DNA from: Mycolicibacterium anyangense
Lineage (GTDB): Bacteria; Actinomycetota; Actinomycetes; Mycobacteriales; Mycobacteriaceae
Assembly (NCBI RefSeq): GCF_010731855.1
Contig: NZ_AP022620.1
Span: 2,604,001 to 2,668,000 of the forward strand
DNA: 64,000 nt
Reading direction: 5' to 3'
In this document: one piece after another, positions 16,722-25,135 of the stretch
Layout of the letters: each line of letters starts with the position of its first letter
Position numbering within the stretch: position 1 is the stretch's first letter
Translations under genes and position numbers: made by a program
The notes under the pieces: generated by a model
Seen by the model: the letters and a program-made list of their open reading frames with translations, nothing else
Told to the model about the DNA's origin: nothing
Database searches by the model: none

Positions 16722-17147
16722 ATGAAACGTACTGACATCCCGGTCATCGATGCCGACAGCGCCCCGTACTGGGAGGGCGCCCGCAACGGCCAGCTGTTGA
16801 TCGCCCAATGCGGTGACTGCGACGCTGTCCATCACTACCCTCGCCCCTTCTGTCCGCACTGCTCGGGTGAAGCGATCCGCCCGGTCGCCGCCAGCGGAAC
16901 CGGCACCCTCTACACCTACTCGACGGTGTACGCCAACGATCTCGCGCCATTCGCCGAGCGGTTGCCCTATTCGGTGGGCATCGTCGAACTCGCCGAGGGT
17001 CCACGACTGATGACATTGATCGAAGGCACCCCGGCAGCCGAGCTGTACGTCGGCATGCCAGTCCATGCTGTCTTCCGCCCGGTCGACGAGACGGACTCGC
17101 ACAGCCCCTACCTGACTGTATTCACCCCACTCAAGGAGATTTCATGA
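16722..17147 (+). CDS. Second DUF35 OB-fold / zinc-ribbon protein
   Basis: 141 aa. The zinc ribbon has C30-x2-C33 and C44-x2-C47 (CPHC), then an OB-fold (GTGTLYTYSTVY, LPYSVGIVEL). DUF35 proteins normally pair with a thiolase-like protein encoded beside them; here the neighbours are a crotonase and an SDR instead. It may serve the thiolase-like protein at 8766, which has no adjacent DUF35 gene. The ATG lies 3 bp after the crotonase stop, and its own stop overlaps the SDR start (ATGA). Confidence 0.9.
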   Translation: MKRTDIPVIDADSAPYWEGARNGQLLIAQCGDCDAVHHYPRPFCPHCSGEAIRPVAASGTGTLYTYSTVYANDLAPFAERLPYSVGIVELAEGPRLMTLIEGTPAAELYVGMPVHAVFRPVDETDSHSPYLTVFTPLKEIS

Positions 17148-18067
17148 CTGGACTACTCACCGGCAAGGTCGCCATGGTCACGGGTGCCGGCCACGGCATC
17201 GGCCGAGGCCACGCGCTCGAACTGGCCAAGCACGGGGCCACGGTGATCGTCAACGACCTGGGCACCAGCCTGTCCGGTGAGGGTTCGGGCAAGGTGGCCG
17301 ACGAGGTAGTGCAGATCATCGAAAGCCGTGGCGGAAGGGCAGTCTCAGACTTCACCGACGTCGGTGACGAGGCTCAGGTCGAGCAGGCGGTCGAGCGGGC
17401 CTACTCGGAGCTGGGGCGCTTGGACATCGTCGTGAACAACGCGGGCATCGTCCGCGACCGGGCCATCTGGAATATGTCAGCCGATGATTTCGACCTAGTG
17501 ATGCGCGTGCACGTGCGAGGCAGCTGGCTGACCTCACGCGCGGTCGCCCGAAAATGGAGAGCGGAATCCAAAGCGGCCGACGCCAAGGTTTTCGGCAGGA
17601 TCATCAACACGACTTCCGGTGCCGGATTGCACGGTCATTTCGGCCAGACGAACTACAGCGCCGCCAAGGCTGCCATCGTTGGGCTGACTCTCACCCTCAG
17701 CCTCGAACTCGCGTCCATCGGGGCAACGGTGAACGCCATCAGCCCGGGTGGACGAACGCGGATGTCGGCATCCATGCCGGGCGCGGCCGCACCGATCGAG
17801 CCGGATGAACGCGGCGACGATGAATTCGATCCGAAGGATCCCTCCCTGGGTTCACCGGTGGTGGCCTGGCTGGCAAGCGAGGAGTCCGGCTACATCAGCG
17901 GACAGATCATCCGTGCACTCGGTGAAGATCTCCAGCTGCTCAAGGGCTGGCATGCCGCCGCGTCGGTGTCGAATCACCAGAAGCGTTGGGAAGCAGAACG
18001 GTTGGGTGGAATCTTTGCCACCGAGCTGTTCGGCTCACGCAACACAGGTTTGCGTCTGGGCGGCTGA
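17144..18067 (+). CDS. Short-chain dehydrogenase, MFE-2/17beta-HSD4-like
   Basis: 307-aa SDR. The nucleotide motif is TGAGHGIGRG (about 14-23), followed by NDLG, the NNAG motif, and YSAAK with the catalytic Tyr/Lys near 170. The extended N-terminal loop (VNDLGTSLSGEGSGKV) and length resemble the dehydrogenase domain of peroxisomal multifunctional enzyme type 2 and mycobacterial relatives that oxidise (R)-3-hydroxyacyl-CoA. That would pair it with the MaoC-type (R)-hydratase at 13701. The start is ATG 17144, overlapping DUF35. The substrate is inferred. Confidence 0.9.
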   Translation: MTGLLTGKVAMVTGAGHGIGRGHALELAKHGATVIVNDLGTSLSGEGSGKVADEVVQIIESRGGRAVSDFTDVGDEAQVEQAVERAYSELGRLDIVVNNAGIVRDRAIWNMSADDFDLVMRVHVRGSWLTSRAVARKWRAESKAADAKVFGRIINTTSGAGLHGHFGQTNYSAAKAAIVGLTLTLSLELASIGATVNAISPGGRTRMSASMPGAAAPIEPDERGDDEFDPKDPSLGSPVVAWLASEESGYISGQIIRALGEDLQLLKGWHAAASVSNHQKRWEAERLGGIFATELFGSRNTGLRLGG

Positions 18068-18117
18068 GTGGACAGCAGAACGACACGATGAACACGACGA
18101 CTGGAGAGGTTTCCGCA

Positions 18118-18882
18118 ATGGACAGATTGAAGGGCCAGGTGGCTATCGTCACCGGAGCTGGACAAGGCATCGGGCGGGGTATCGCGCTGGTACTTGCAAG
18201 AGAAGGGGCTGCCGTCTCGTTGCCGAGCCGTACCTACAGCCGGGTGGAGAGCGTGGCCGAAGAGATCACCTCCGCGGGCGGAACAGCTTTGCCCATTGCC
18301 TGCGATGTGTCCGACTTCGACCAACTGAAGTCCGCGATCGATCGAACGGCCGAGGAGCTTGGCGCACCAACTATTTTGGTCAACAACGCCCAGGGAGGTG
18401 CTAGCGGTGGCGTTCCCGTCTCGTTGGAGGACACCACCGTCGAAATGCTGCACAGCGTCCTCGATGGCGGTCTGATCCCCACCTTCAATGCGATGAAGTT
18501 GTGCCTGCCCTATATGAAGGAGACCGGCGGCACCATCGTCAACATGGCTTCGTCGACTGGTGTCGACGGTGATCCGGGCTTCTCCGCATATGGTTCCAAC
18601 AAAGAAGCCATCCGCGGCCTGACCAAACATGCGGCGCGGGAATGGGGCAAGTACGACATCACCGTCAACGTCCTTTGTCCTGCCGCGTTGACGGAGAACA
18701 TTTCCGAGTACGTCGAGCAGCATCCTCGGTGGTATGAGGCCATCGTCAAGAAGGTTCCACTGGGCCGCCTCGGCGATTCGGCCGTCGATATCGCTCCCGT
18801 CGTCGTGTCCTTGGCGACCGATCTCCGTTACGTCACCGGCGCGACACTGATGGTCGACGGCGGTCGCACGATGTTGCGGTGA
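18118..18882 (+). CDS. Short-chain dehydrogenase/reductase
   Basis: 254-aa SDR. TGAGQGIGRG is the cofactor motif, SLPSRTYSRV follows beta2 (suggesting NADP tolerance), then NNAQGGAS in place of NNAG, MASSTG with the catalytic Ser, and YGSNK with Tyr/Lys. It ends with the usual VDGGRTML. The start chosen is ATG 18118 because GGAGAGG lies 8 nt upstream; ATG 18088 and an open frame back to 17986 are less likely. It is the last gene of the rightward operon that begins at 14785. It could act as cis-diol or hydroxyacyl-CoA dehydrogenase; the cluster has no other clear dihydrodiol dehydrogenase. Confidence 0.88.
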   Translation: MDRLKGQVAIVTGAGQGIGRGIALVLAREGAAVSLPSRTYSRVESVAEEITSAGGTALPIACDVSDFDQLKSAIDRTAEELGAPTILVNNAQGGASGGVPVSLEDTTVEMLHSVLDGGLIPTFNAMKLCLPYMKETGGTIVNMASSTGVDGDPGFSAYGSNKEAIRGLTKHAAREWGKYDITVNVLCPAALTENISEYVEQHPRWYEAIVKKVPLGRLGDSAVDIAPVVVSLATDLRYVTGATLMVDGGRTMLR

Positions 18883-19000
18883 CGCATCCGCCACCGGGCT
18901 TCCCGGAACTGCGCCGCCCTTCCCGGTACTAAACAATAATGTCAGACGCAGAGCGCAATCCGCTGCACAGCCCGCGCTGCGCCGCTGCGCACCTAACACG

Positions 19001-19037
19001 GAACATCCGGCATATCAGCATGATATGCCGGATGTTC
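19001..19037. terminator. Perfect 17-bp hairpin between the SDR and ALDH genes
   Basis: A perfect inverted repeat: GAACATCCGGCATATCA (19001-19017), loop GCA, and the exact complement at 19021-19037. No run of T follows in the plus direction. It lies in the 271-bp gap (18883-19153) after the operon that ends at 18882. It may be a U-less intrinsic terminator of the mycobacterial kind, or a protein-binding palindrome. The rest of the gap holds a TGTCAGA element at 19084-19090 and no credible gene. Confidence 0.6.
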
Positions 19038-19153
19038 TTGCATCAAGCCAGCGCAGACGGTGTTGCGCGGATGTGTACTAGAGTGTCAGAATATGATGAC
19101 CCCGGGCACATCGCGGGTGATCAATTCCGGCCTAGGATCGGAGCGGCAGCGCA

Positions 19154-20599
19154 GTGCGCAATTACGAGACGTTCTTCATAGACGGGGCCCAACAGCAGGC
19201 CCGCGGCGATCGGATGATCGACGTGTACTCGCCGGCCACCGAAACCGTGGTCGGCCGCGTTCCCGATGCTTCCGCCGCTGACGTCGATGCAGCTGTCGGT
19301 GCCGCTCGAGCTGCTCTGGACCGTGGCGACTGGGCATCGACCACGCCCGAGCAGCGTGGCTCCATCGTCAAGTCCCTGGCCAACAGCCTCGCATCTCGCG
19401 CGGCCGAGTTGACCGCGGTGGTATCGGAGGAGACCGGAGCACCGACAACGTGGGCCGCTAGCGCTCAGATCGGCTCGGCGATAGCCGTTTTGAAAGTCAA
19501 CGCCAGGCTCGCGGCGACGTATCCGTGGACGGAGGTCCGGCCCTCGGTCATGGGGGGATCGGTACAGGTCCGCCGGATGCCGGTCGGCGTGGTCGCAGCC
19601 ATCGTTCCGTGGAATGCTCCGCTGTTCACCGCAGCCCTCAAGCTGGCACCGGCTCTGCTTGCCGGCTGCTCGGTCGTCCTGAAATCCTCTCTGGAGGCAC
19701 CACTTACGCTTCAGCTGCTCGGTGAGGCCGCCACCGAGGCAGGAGTTCCCCGTGGAGTCCTCAACGTCCTACCCGCTGACAGTGAGGCGAGTGCACACCT
19801 GGTGGCACACCCCTTGGTCGACAAAGTCAGCTTCACCGGCTCGACAGCCGTCGGACGCAAGATCGCCGAGGTCTGCGGACGCGATCTGCGACGCTGCACC
19901 CTCGAACTCGGTGGCAAGTCGGCCGCGATCGTCACCGGTGATGTGGAACTTGACGACAAGCTCGTCAAGAACCTCGTCGACGGTGCGATCGCGGGCAGCG
20001 GCCAGGTCTGCATGGCTACCTCCCGCATCCTCGTCCCTCGACGGCGCCTGCGCGAGTTCGCCGACCGCATCGGTAATGCATTCTCCCGGCTCGTCGTCGG
20101 CGACCCTCGCGACCCGGCCACCGAGATCGGGCCGGTCATCTCGGCACAGTCGCTGTCCCGGATTGAGGGACTCATCGACGAGACACGCGGCAAGGCCGAA
20201 CTCGTGGTCGGCGGCCACCGACCGGCAGGACTGAGCACCGGCCATTATCTGGCACCCACCCTGTTCGCCGATGTCGATCCGGCTCTGCTGATTGCCCGCC
20301 AAGAGATTTTCGGGCCGGTCGCACTGCTCATCCCCTACGACACCGACACCGACGCCGTCCGCATTGCCAACGACACCGAGTACGGCCTGGCAGGAACCGT
20401 GTGGTCCGCCGATCAGTCCCGCGCAGAGCAGTTGGCCAGCCAAATCATTGCCGGCTCGGTAGCGGTGAATTCCGCCAACCCGCTGGATATTTCAGCTCCG
20501 TTCGGCGGCTTTCGCTCCTCCGGATATGGCCGTGAGGGCGGCCACGAAGGCATCACGGAGTTCCTGTCCTATCAATCCATCATCACACCGGGAGTCTGA
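19154..20599 (+). CDS. Aldehyde dehydrogenase
   Basis: 481-aa NAD(P)-dependent aldehyde dehydrogenase. PWNAP with N154, FTGST, the general base E251 (LELGGKSA) and the nucleophile C286 (SGQVCMATSR) are all present, and the C-terminal PFGGFRSSGYGREGG is typical. The start is GTG 19154; GGAG lies about 13 nt upstream. It leads a rightward group with a P450 and the FprB-like protein, only 6 bp before the P450 start, so the P450 alcohol or aldehyde product may be its substrate. It has the full active site, unlike the left-edge ALDH, which is cut. Confidence 0.93.
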   Translation: MRNYETFFIDGAQQQARGDRMIDVYSPATETVVGRVPDASAADVDAAVGAARAALDRGDWASTTPEQRGSIVKSLANSLASRAAELTAVVSEETGAPTTWAASAQIGSAIAVLKVNARLAATYPWTEVRPSVMGGSVQVRRMPVGVVAAIVPWNAPLFTAALKLAPALLAGCSVVLKSSLEAPLTLQLLGEAATEAGVPRGVLNVLPADSEASAHLVAHPLVDKVSFTGSTAVGRKIAEVCGRDLRRCTLELGGKSAAIVTGDVELDDKLVKNLVDGAIAGSGQVCMATSRILVPRRRLREFADRIGNAFSRLVVGDPRDPATEIGPVISAQSLSRIEGLIDETRGKAELVVGGHRPAGLSTGHYLAPTLFADVDPALLIARQEIFGPVALLIPYDTDTDAVRIANDTEYGLAGTVWSADQSRAEQLASQIIAGSVAVNSANPLDISAPFGGFRSSGYGREGGHEGITEFLSYQSIITPGV

Positions 20600-20605
20600 G
20601 GCGAA

Positions 20606-21880
20606 ATGGCGAAGACGACAGATCACGACGTGGCCGAGCTCGACAACCTGGACTGGTGGACCGGACCGGTTGGCCCTCGCGACGCGACGTTCGCATGGCT
20701 ACGCGCCAACGAGCCGCGCCCGTTCGTGGCCGAGCGGGACACCCTCGGGCAACCACGAGGTGGCGGATTCTGGGCGCTGACCCGCTACGACGACATCAGG
20801 GAAGTGAGCCGTCGGTCAGAGGACTTCTGTTCTGCCAAGGGCGCACTGATCTTCGATCAGACGCCGGCGATGCTGGAGTACCGGGGTTCGGTGATGACCG
20901 CGGATGCCCCTGAACACACCCGGCTGCGGAAGATCATCTCGCGGGGGTTCACTCCTCGTGCACTCGAGCGGGTTCGCAGCGATGTCGAACGGCAATGCCA
21001 CAACATCCTCGCCGAGATCGCTGAGAAGGGCGAGTGCGACTTCGTCAGCGAGGTCGCCGCTCGCCTGCCGATCCGCATCGTCAACCACATGCTGGGCGTG
21101 CCGGAAGGCCACGAGAACCGCATCTTCGAACTCACCAACGTCATCATGGGTGTGAGCGATCCCGAGTACGTGCCCGATCAGCGACCGAAAGCGGTGGGCG
21201 CGGCGATCTTCGCGGCAAGTAACGAGCTCGTCGAGCTGCTCGCCGATCTCGCCACCGACCGGATCAAGTCGCCGCGCGACGACGTCATTTCGGCACTTGT
21301 CGCGGCCCACAACGAAGACAATCTCACCGCCCAGGAACTCGGAGCGTTCTTCATCCTGCTCGTCACCGCGGGCAACGAGACCACCCGCAATGCGATCGCG
21401 CACGGTCTCCATGGCCTGACGCTCTTTCCTGACCAGCACGAAAAGTGGCGATCAGATCCGGAGGTCCACACCAAGGGCGCCGTGGAAGAGATCGTGCGCT
21501 GGGCCTCTCCGGTGCTCTACATGCGCCGCACCGTGACACGCGACGGCGTCCGACTCGGTGATCAGGAATTCAACGAGGGTGACAAGCTGGTCCTCTGGTA
21601 TCGCTCCGGCAATCAGGACGAGGACTACTACGCCGACGGCACCAAGCTCGACATCTCCCGACGGCCGAACAGTCACCTCGGCTTCGGTAGTGCGGGTGCG
21701 CACTTCTGCCTCGGCGCCAACCTTGCGCGCCTGGAGATCTCGGTCTTCTTCGAGACGCTGTTCCAGCTGCTACCCGACCTTCACTCCGTCGGCGAGCCGG
21801 ACCTGTTGCGTACCAACTTCGTTCACGGGGTCAAGCACCTCCGAGCCGAGTTCACGCCTCGGCGAATCGACCCCATCTAA
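20606..21880 (+). CDS. Cytochrome P450 (CYP124/125/142-like group)
   Basis: 424-aa soluble bacterial P450. The I-helix oxygen motif is AGNETT (255-260), the K-helix ExxR is E295-R298, and the haem loop is GFGSAGAHFCLGANLAR with C368 as thiolate ligand. The I-helix AGNETTRN and GAHFCLGANLAR patterns match the mycobacterial CYP124/125/142 group, which hydroxylates terminal carbons of branched or sterol side chains. A terminal hydroxylation followed by the ADH and ALDH of this cluster would give an acid ready for CoA ligation. The neighbouring FprB-like gene is a likely electron donor. Subfamily is a judgement by eye. Confidence 0.92.
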   Translation: MAKTTDHDVAELDNLDWWTGPVGPRDATFAWLRANEPRPFVAERDTLGQPRGGGFWALTRYDDIREVSRRSEDFCSAKGALIFDQTPAMLEYRGSVMTADAPEHTRLRKIISRGFTPRALERVRSDVERQCHNILAEIAEKGECDFVSEVAARLPIRIVNHMLGVPEGHENRIFELTNVIMGVSDPEYVPDQRPKAVGAAIFAASNELVELLADLATDRIKSPRDDVISALVAAHNEDNLTAQELGAFFILLVTAGNETTRNAIAHGLHGLTLFPDQHEKWRSDPEVHTKGAVEEIVRWASPVLYMRRTVTRDGVRLGDQEFNEGDKLVLWYRSGNQDEDYYADGTKLDISRRPNSHLGFGSAGAHFCLGANLARLEISVFFETLFQLLPDLHSVGEPDLLRTNFVHGVKHLRAEFTPRRIDPI

Positions 21881-21934
21881 GGTTCCGCCTCCCCCCGCGG
21901 GCGGGCGGACAGGATCGGCTGAGGAGAGCTGACC

Positions 21935-23527
21935 GTGGCCTATGTCATCACCCAGAATTGCTGCAAGGACGCCAGTTGCGTACCGGTCTGTCCCGTGGAT
22001 TGCATCCGTCCGGTGACACCACCGGATGGTTTCACCACCACCGAGATGCTCTATATCGATCCTGAAGCGTGCATTGATTGCGGCGCCTGCCAGGAGGAGT
22101 GTCCGGTCGATGCCATCTACTACGAGGATGAGTTGCCGGCGGACCTCGAGCCGTTCCGCGACCTCAACGCCCGCTACTTCGCGCAGCAGCCAACGGAACC
22201 CGCCGCGATACCCGAGCAGCCCAGGCACACCGACCTAAGCCCGAGCACGCTACGAGTTGCCGTCGTCGGCGCCGGGCCGGCAGGCTGCTATGCCGCGGCC
22301 GAGTTGTTGGCGGTGGCCGGCGTGGACATCGACGTCTATGAACGCCTGCCAACTCCGTATGGTCTGGTGCGCGCCGGCGTCGCCCCCGACCACCAGCACA
22401 CCAAGGCGATCACCAAACTCTTCGACCAGGCATTCCGCAACAAGAGACTGACATGTCACTTCAACGTGGAGATCGGCCGCGACCTCAGCCACGAGGAGCT
22501 GGCGGCGCATCATCACGCCGTCATATACGCCATCGGTGCATCGCAGGGACGCCTGTTGGGCATCCCCGGCGAGCAGCTCAACGGGTGCCACAGCGCCGCC
22601 GAATTCGTCGGCTGGTACAACGGGCATCCCGACCATGCCGCGCGAGAGTTCACCCTGTCCGGCGAACGGGCTGTGATCATCGGCAACGGCAACGTCGCCC
22701 TGGATATCGCCCGAGTTCTGCTCACCCCCGTGGAGAACCTACGGACGACCGATATCACCGAGAACGCCCTGAACGCCCTGGCGCAGAGCGCTATTCGTGA
22801 AGTGGTCATCGTCGCGCGCCGCGATGCCCGCAACGCGGCATTCTCGGTTGGCGAGTTCCTGGCGCTAGGTTCGCTCCCCGGTGTCGATGTGGTCATCGAG
22901 AACGGCAACCTCGAGCCCCACGCCGGGGACGACGTGGAGACCGCCGTGAAACTCGAGATCGCCCGAGAGTACGCGCAACAGCCTCAGACTCCGGGGCACA
23001 AGCGGATCGTGTTCAGGTTCCTGGCACCGCCTGCCGAGATCATCGGCGAGTCATGCGTCGAAGGCCTTCGCGTTGGACCAGATGATGACGTTATCGCGAC
23101 ATCATTGGTGCTGCGGTCGACCGGTTACCGCGGGAGTCCGGTGGACGGCCTGTCCTTCGATCAGGTATCGGGCACCATCCCGAACGATCGTGGCCGAGTC
23201 GTCGATGCGGACGGGCGGCCACAAGCGGGGCTCTACACCACCGGTTGGATCAAGCGCGGACCCAGCGGAGTCATCGGCACCAACCGTGCCTGCGCCGAGC
23301 AGACAGTTGCCCGAATGTGGGAAGACTTCGACAACGGCGATCTCAGCGGACCCTTACCGGCGCGTGGAGAAGTCGATCGCCTGCTTGGCGAACGCGGTGT
23401 GACACCCCTTGAATGGCACGACTGGGGCACCATCGATGCGGCCGAACGTGAGCGTGGGGCCGAGGCGGCCAGACCTCGACTCAAGTTCGTCTCCATTGCC
23501 GAGATGGTCGCAACGGCGCGCAGCTAG
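21935..23527 (+). CDS. fprB: Ferredoxin/ferredoxin-NADP reductase fusion (FprB-like)
   Basis: 530 aa. Residues 1-60 form a bacterial-type ferredoxin domain (CCKDASCVPVCPVDC and CIDCGACQEECP, cysteines 9, 10, 15, 19, 23 and 46, 49, 52, 56). From 106 onward it is an FprA/adrenodoxin-reductase-like flavoprotein with FAD motif VGAGPAG (111-117), NADP motif GNGNVALDIAR and the C-terminal GWIKRGPSGVIGTN. This is the architecture of M. tuberculosis FprB. It passes electrons from NADPH to ferredoxin partners and could feed the P450s here and the Rieske oxygenase, which lack their own donors. The start is GTG 21935 after GAGGAGAG. A GC-rich partial dyad lies in the short gap before it. Confidence 0.93.
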   Translation: MAYVITQNCCKDASCVPVCPVDCIRPVTPPDGFTTTEMLYIDPEACIDCGACQEECPVDAIYYEDELPADLEPFRDLNARYFAQQPTEPAAIPEQPRHTDLSPSTLRVAVVGAGPAGCYAAAELLAVAGVDIDVYERLPTPYGLVRAGVAPDHQHTKAITKLFDQAFRNKRLTCHFNVEIGRDLSHEELAAHHHAVIYAIGASQGRLLGIPGEQLNGCHSAAEFVGWYNGHPDHAAREFTLSGERAVIIGNGNVALDIARVLLTPVENLRTTDITENALNALAQSAIREVVIVARRDARNAAFSVGEFLALGSLPGVDVVIENGNLEPHAGDDVETAVKLEIAREYAQQPQTPGHKRIVFRFLAPPAEIIGESCVEGLRVGPDDDVIATSLVLRSTGYRGSPVDGLSFDQVSGTIPNDRGRVVDADGRPQAGLYTTGWIKRGPSGVIGTNRACAEQTVARMWEDFDNGDLSGPLPARGEVDRLLGERGVTPLEWHDWGTIDAAERERGAEAARPRLKFVSIAEMVATARS

Positions 23528-23689
23528 GACCTCACACATTGAGTACGAATTCCACGCGAGCGGTTTACTTGACACTGTACAGTTGGGGGGTGCACACTGA
23601 CCGATACCGACCATTAGCGGGTAGTGGTCACCGACGCGTGTGGGCGGACAAGCACGTCTTTGTCCGATGAGAGACGACTGGAGGACAGA
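23528..23689. promoter_or_regulatory. Promoter region with palindrome ACTGTACAGT
   Basis: The 162-bp gap has a consensus -35 hexamer TTGACA at 23569-23574 directly abutting the perfect palindrome ACTGTACAGT (23574-23583). A repressor bound there would block the promoter of the amidohydrolase gene. No clear -10 hexamer could be fixed. GTAC-centred palindromes also occur at 29957 and, imperfectly, at 42374. Confidence 0.5.
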
Positions 23690-24838
23690 ATGCAGAAACT
23701 ATGGGCCAATTCAGGTGATTCGCACTTCATCGAACCGGAGAATCTCTGGCGCGACAGCCTGCCACCGGCCTTGGCGGAGCGCGTACCTCGCTCGGTCAAA
23801 GACCCTGACGGTGAATGGGAAACCGTCCACGTCGATGGAATGGCGTTCCGGCGCAAGCTACCCACGGGCGCGGCGCAGGAGTTCATGCGCAAGACCGTGG
23901 ACCATGCCGGTTCATTCAACGTCGAGGCTCGCCTGAAGGACCTCGACAACGAGGGCGTCTGGGGGGAGGTCGTCTATCCGTCGCTCGGGATGTGGTGTGC
24001 ATCGTTCCGCACTCCAGAGGTCCTGCGCGAAGCCGTGCGGGTGAGTAATGACTGGGCCTACGAGACGCTGGAGAAGGCAAATCCCCGGCTGGTCACAACG
24101 GGCCAGGTCTCCACGCTCGATATCAACGACGCGGTCACCGAATTGGAGCGCATCGCCGAGATGGGGTACCGCGCGGTGTTCCTGCCCACGCTTCCCCATC
24201 CCCAGCAGAAGGACTACAACTACGACGACTGGGAGCCCTTCTGGGCGGCATGCGAGGCCGCCAACATCGTCGTCGCCTTTCACATCGGCAGCGAACCGGT
24301 CGATCTCTCGGACAAGACCCGTACCCCGGGTATGAAATTCCGTGGGCCCGGCGGTGCGATTCTGAACTACACCGAGACCTCCTACGAGGGCCAGCGGGCC
24401 GTCACCAAGATGGTGTCGTCGGGTGCGTTGGATCGTCACCCGAACCTGAAGGTACTGGTTTCAGAGGGCGGCGCCACCTGGGTGCCATTCGTCGTGGACC
24501 GGATGGAAGAGGCCTATCGGCAGCACGCGATGGCGGTTCGGCCGAAGCTGAAGCGGTCTATCCGTGAGACCGTCTACTCGCAGGTATACGCCTCGTTCCA
24601 GCACGACAAGAGCGCGGTTGCTGCCGCTACCTACCTCGGCTACAACAATGTCTTGTGGGGCAGCGACTATCCGCACATGGAGGGCACCTTCGGACATACC
24701 CAGGAGACGCTGCACGAGCTGTTCGACGATGCTGATCCGAAGGTCGCCGAACGGGTCATGCACGGCGCGTTCTACGAGCTCTTCCCGCAGGTTCCGCCGA
24801 TCCCGCAGGAGCCGACTCTCCAGCCCGCCGGCCAGTAG
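23690..24838 (+). CDS. Amidohydrolase family 2 (ACMSD-like) protein
   Basis: 382-aa TIM-barrel metal-dependent hydrolase or decarboxylase of the amidohydrolase-2/ACMSD clan. Visible motifs are GDSHFIEP (9-16) where the clan has its first metal-site strand, AFHIGSEP mid-protein, LVSEGGATWVPF, and the late metal ligand GSDYPHMEG. The first motif has D-x-H rather than the common H-x-H, a variant frequent in actinobacterial catabolic clusters. The start is ATG 23690 with GGAGG at an ideal distance; an in-frame extension to 23624 crosses the promoter. It may decarboxylate or hydrolyse a pathway intermediate; which one is unknown. Confidence 0.88.
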   Translation: MQKLWANSGDSHFIEPENLWRDSLPPALAERVPRSVKDPDGEWETVHVDGMAFRRKLPTGAAQEFMRKTVDHAGSFNVEARLKDLDNEGVWGEVVYPSLGMWCASFRTPEVLREAVRVSNDWAYETLEKANPRLVTTGQVSTLDINDAVTELERIAEMGYRAVFLPTLPHPQQKDYNYDDWEPFWAACEAANIVVAFHIGSEPVDLSDKTRTPGMKFRGPGGAILNYTETSYEGQRAVTKMVSSGALDRHPNLKVLVSEGGATWVPFVVDRMEEAYRQHAMAVRPKLKRSIRETVYSQVYASFQHDKSAVAAATYLGYNNVLWGSDYPHMEGTFGHTQETLHELFDDADPKVAERVMHGAFYELFPQVPPIPQEPTLQPAGQ

Positions 24839-24844
24839 ACCCCG

Positions 24845-25060
24845 ATGAGTGACATCCTGCACGACTCTCCCCGGGAGTTCCTGTCCGACGCGGCATCCGG
24901 TGGCAGATGTGATGCCCAGTCGGTGGTACCGCTGGGCGACGGCAGCTACGCATGCGGGTGCTGTTGTCAAAACTGGTATGCGTCAGCGTCCAGCATCGAG
25001 GACGGATTGGAACTGGCTCGCGAGCACGTCCGGCAGACGTCGCGGCAGAAGAGTTCCTGA
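24845..25060 (+). CDS. Small Cys-rich hypothetical protein (71 aa)
   Basis: I do not recognise a family. The ATG lies 6 bp after the amidohydrolase stop, so it is probably translated from the same message, and a strong terminator follows the stop within 20 bp. The protein has a hydrophilic N-terminus, a central cysteine group CGCCC (about 37-41) after YA, and a helical charged C-terminus (GLELAREHVRQTS). A second open frame in the same place (24849-25064) is less plausible. The cysteines could bind metal or be redox-active. Confidence 0.55.
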   Translation: MSDILHDSPREFLSDAASGGRCDAQSVVPLGDGSYACGCCCQNWYASASSIEDGLELAREHVRQTSRQKSS

Positions 25061-25079
25061 CTAGGAGGGGCGCGCCTGT

Positions 25080-25126
25080 ACAGCAAAGAGCCCGCCTGGC
25101 CATCGGCCAGGCGGGCTCTTTGCTGT
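25080..25126. terminator. Strong bidirectional intrinsic terminator, 22-bp stem
   Basis: A perfect inverted repeat with arms at 25080-25101 and 25105-25126 and loop ATC. The core is AAAGAGCCCGCCTGGCC, so the A-rich base of one arm gives a T-rich tail in both directions. It sits between the small Cys-rich gene (ends 25060, plus) and the gene ending at 25136 (minus), and should end both transcripts. Confidence 0.93.
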
Positions 25127-25135
25127 TTCTATCCG

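Noticed and set aside
18939..19181. An 80-codon open frame downstream of the SDR
   Set aside because: It would have to read through the perfect hairpin and overlaps the ALDH start; no family resemblance or ribosome site.
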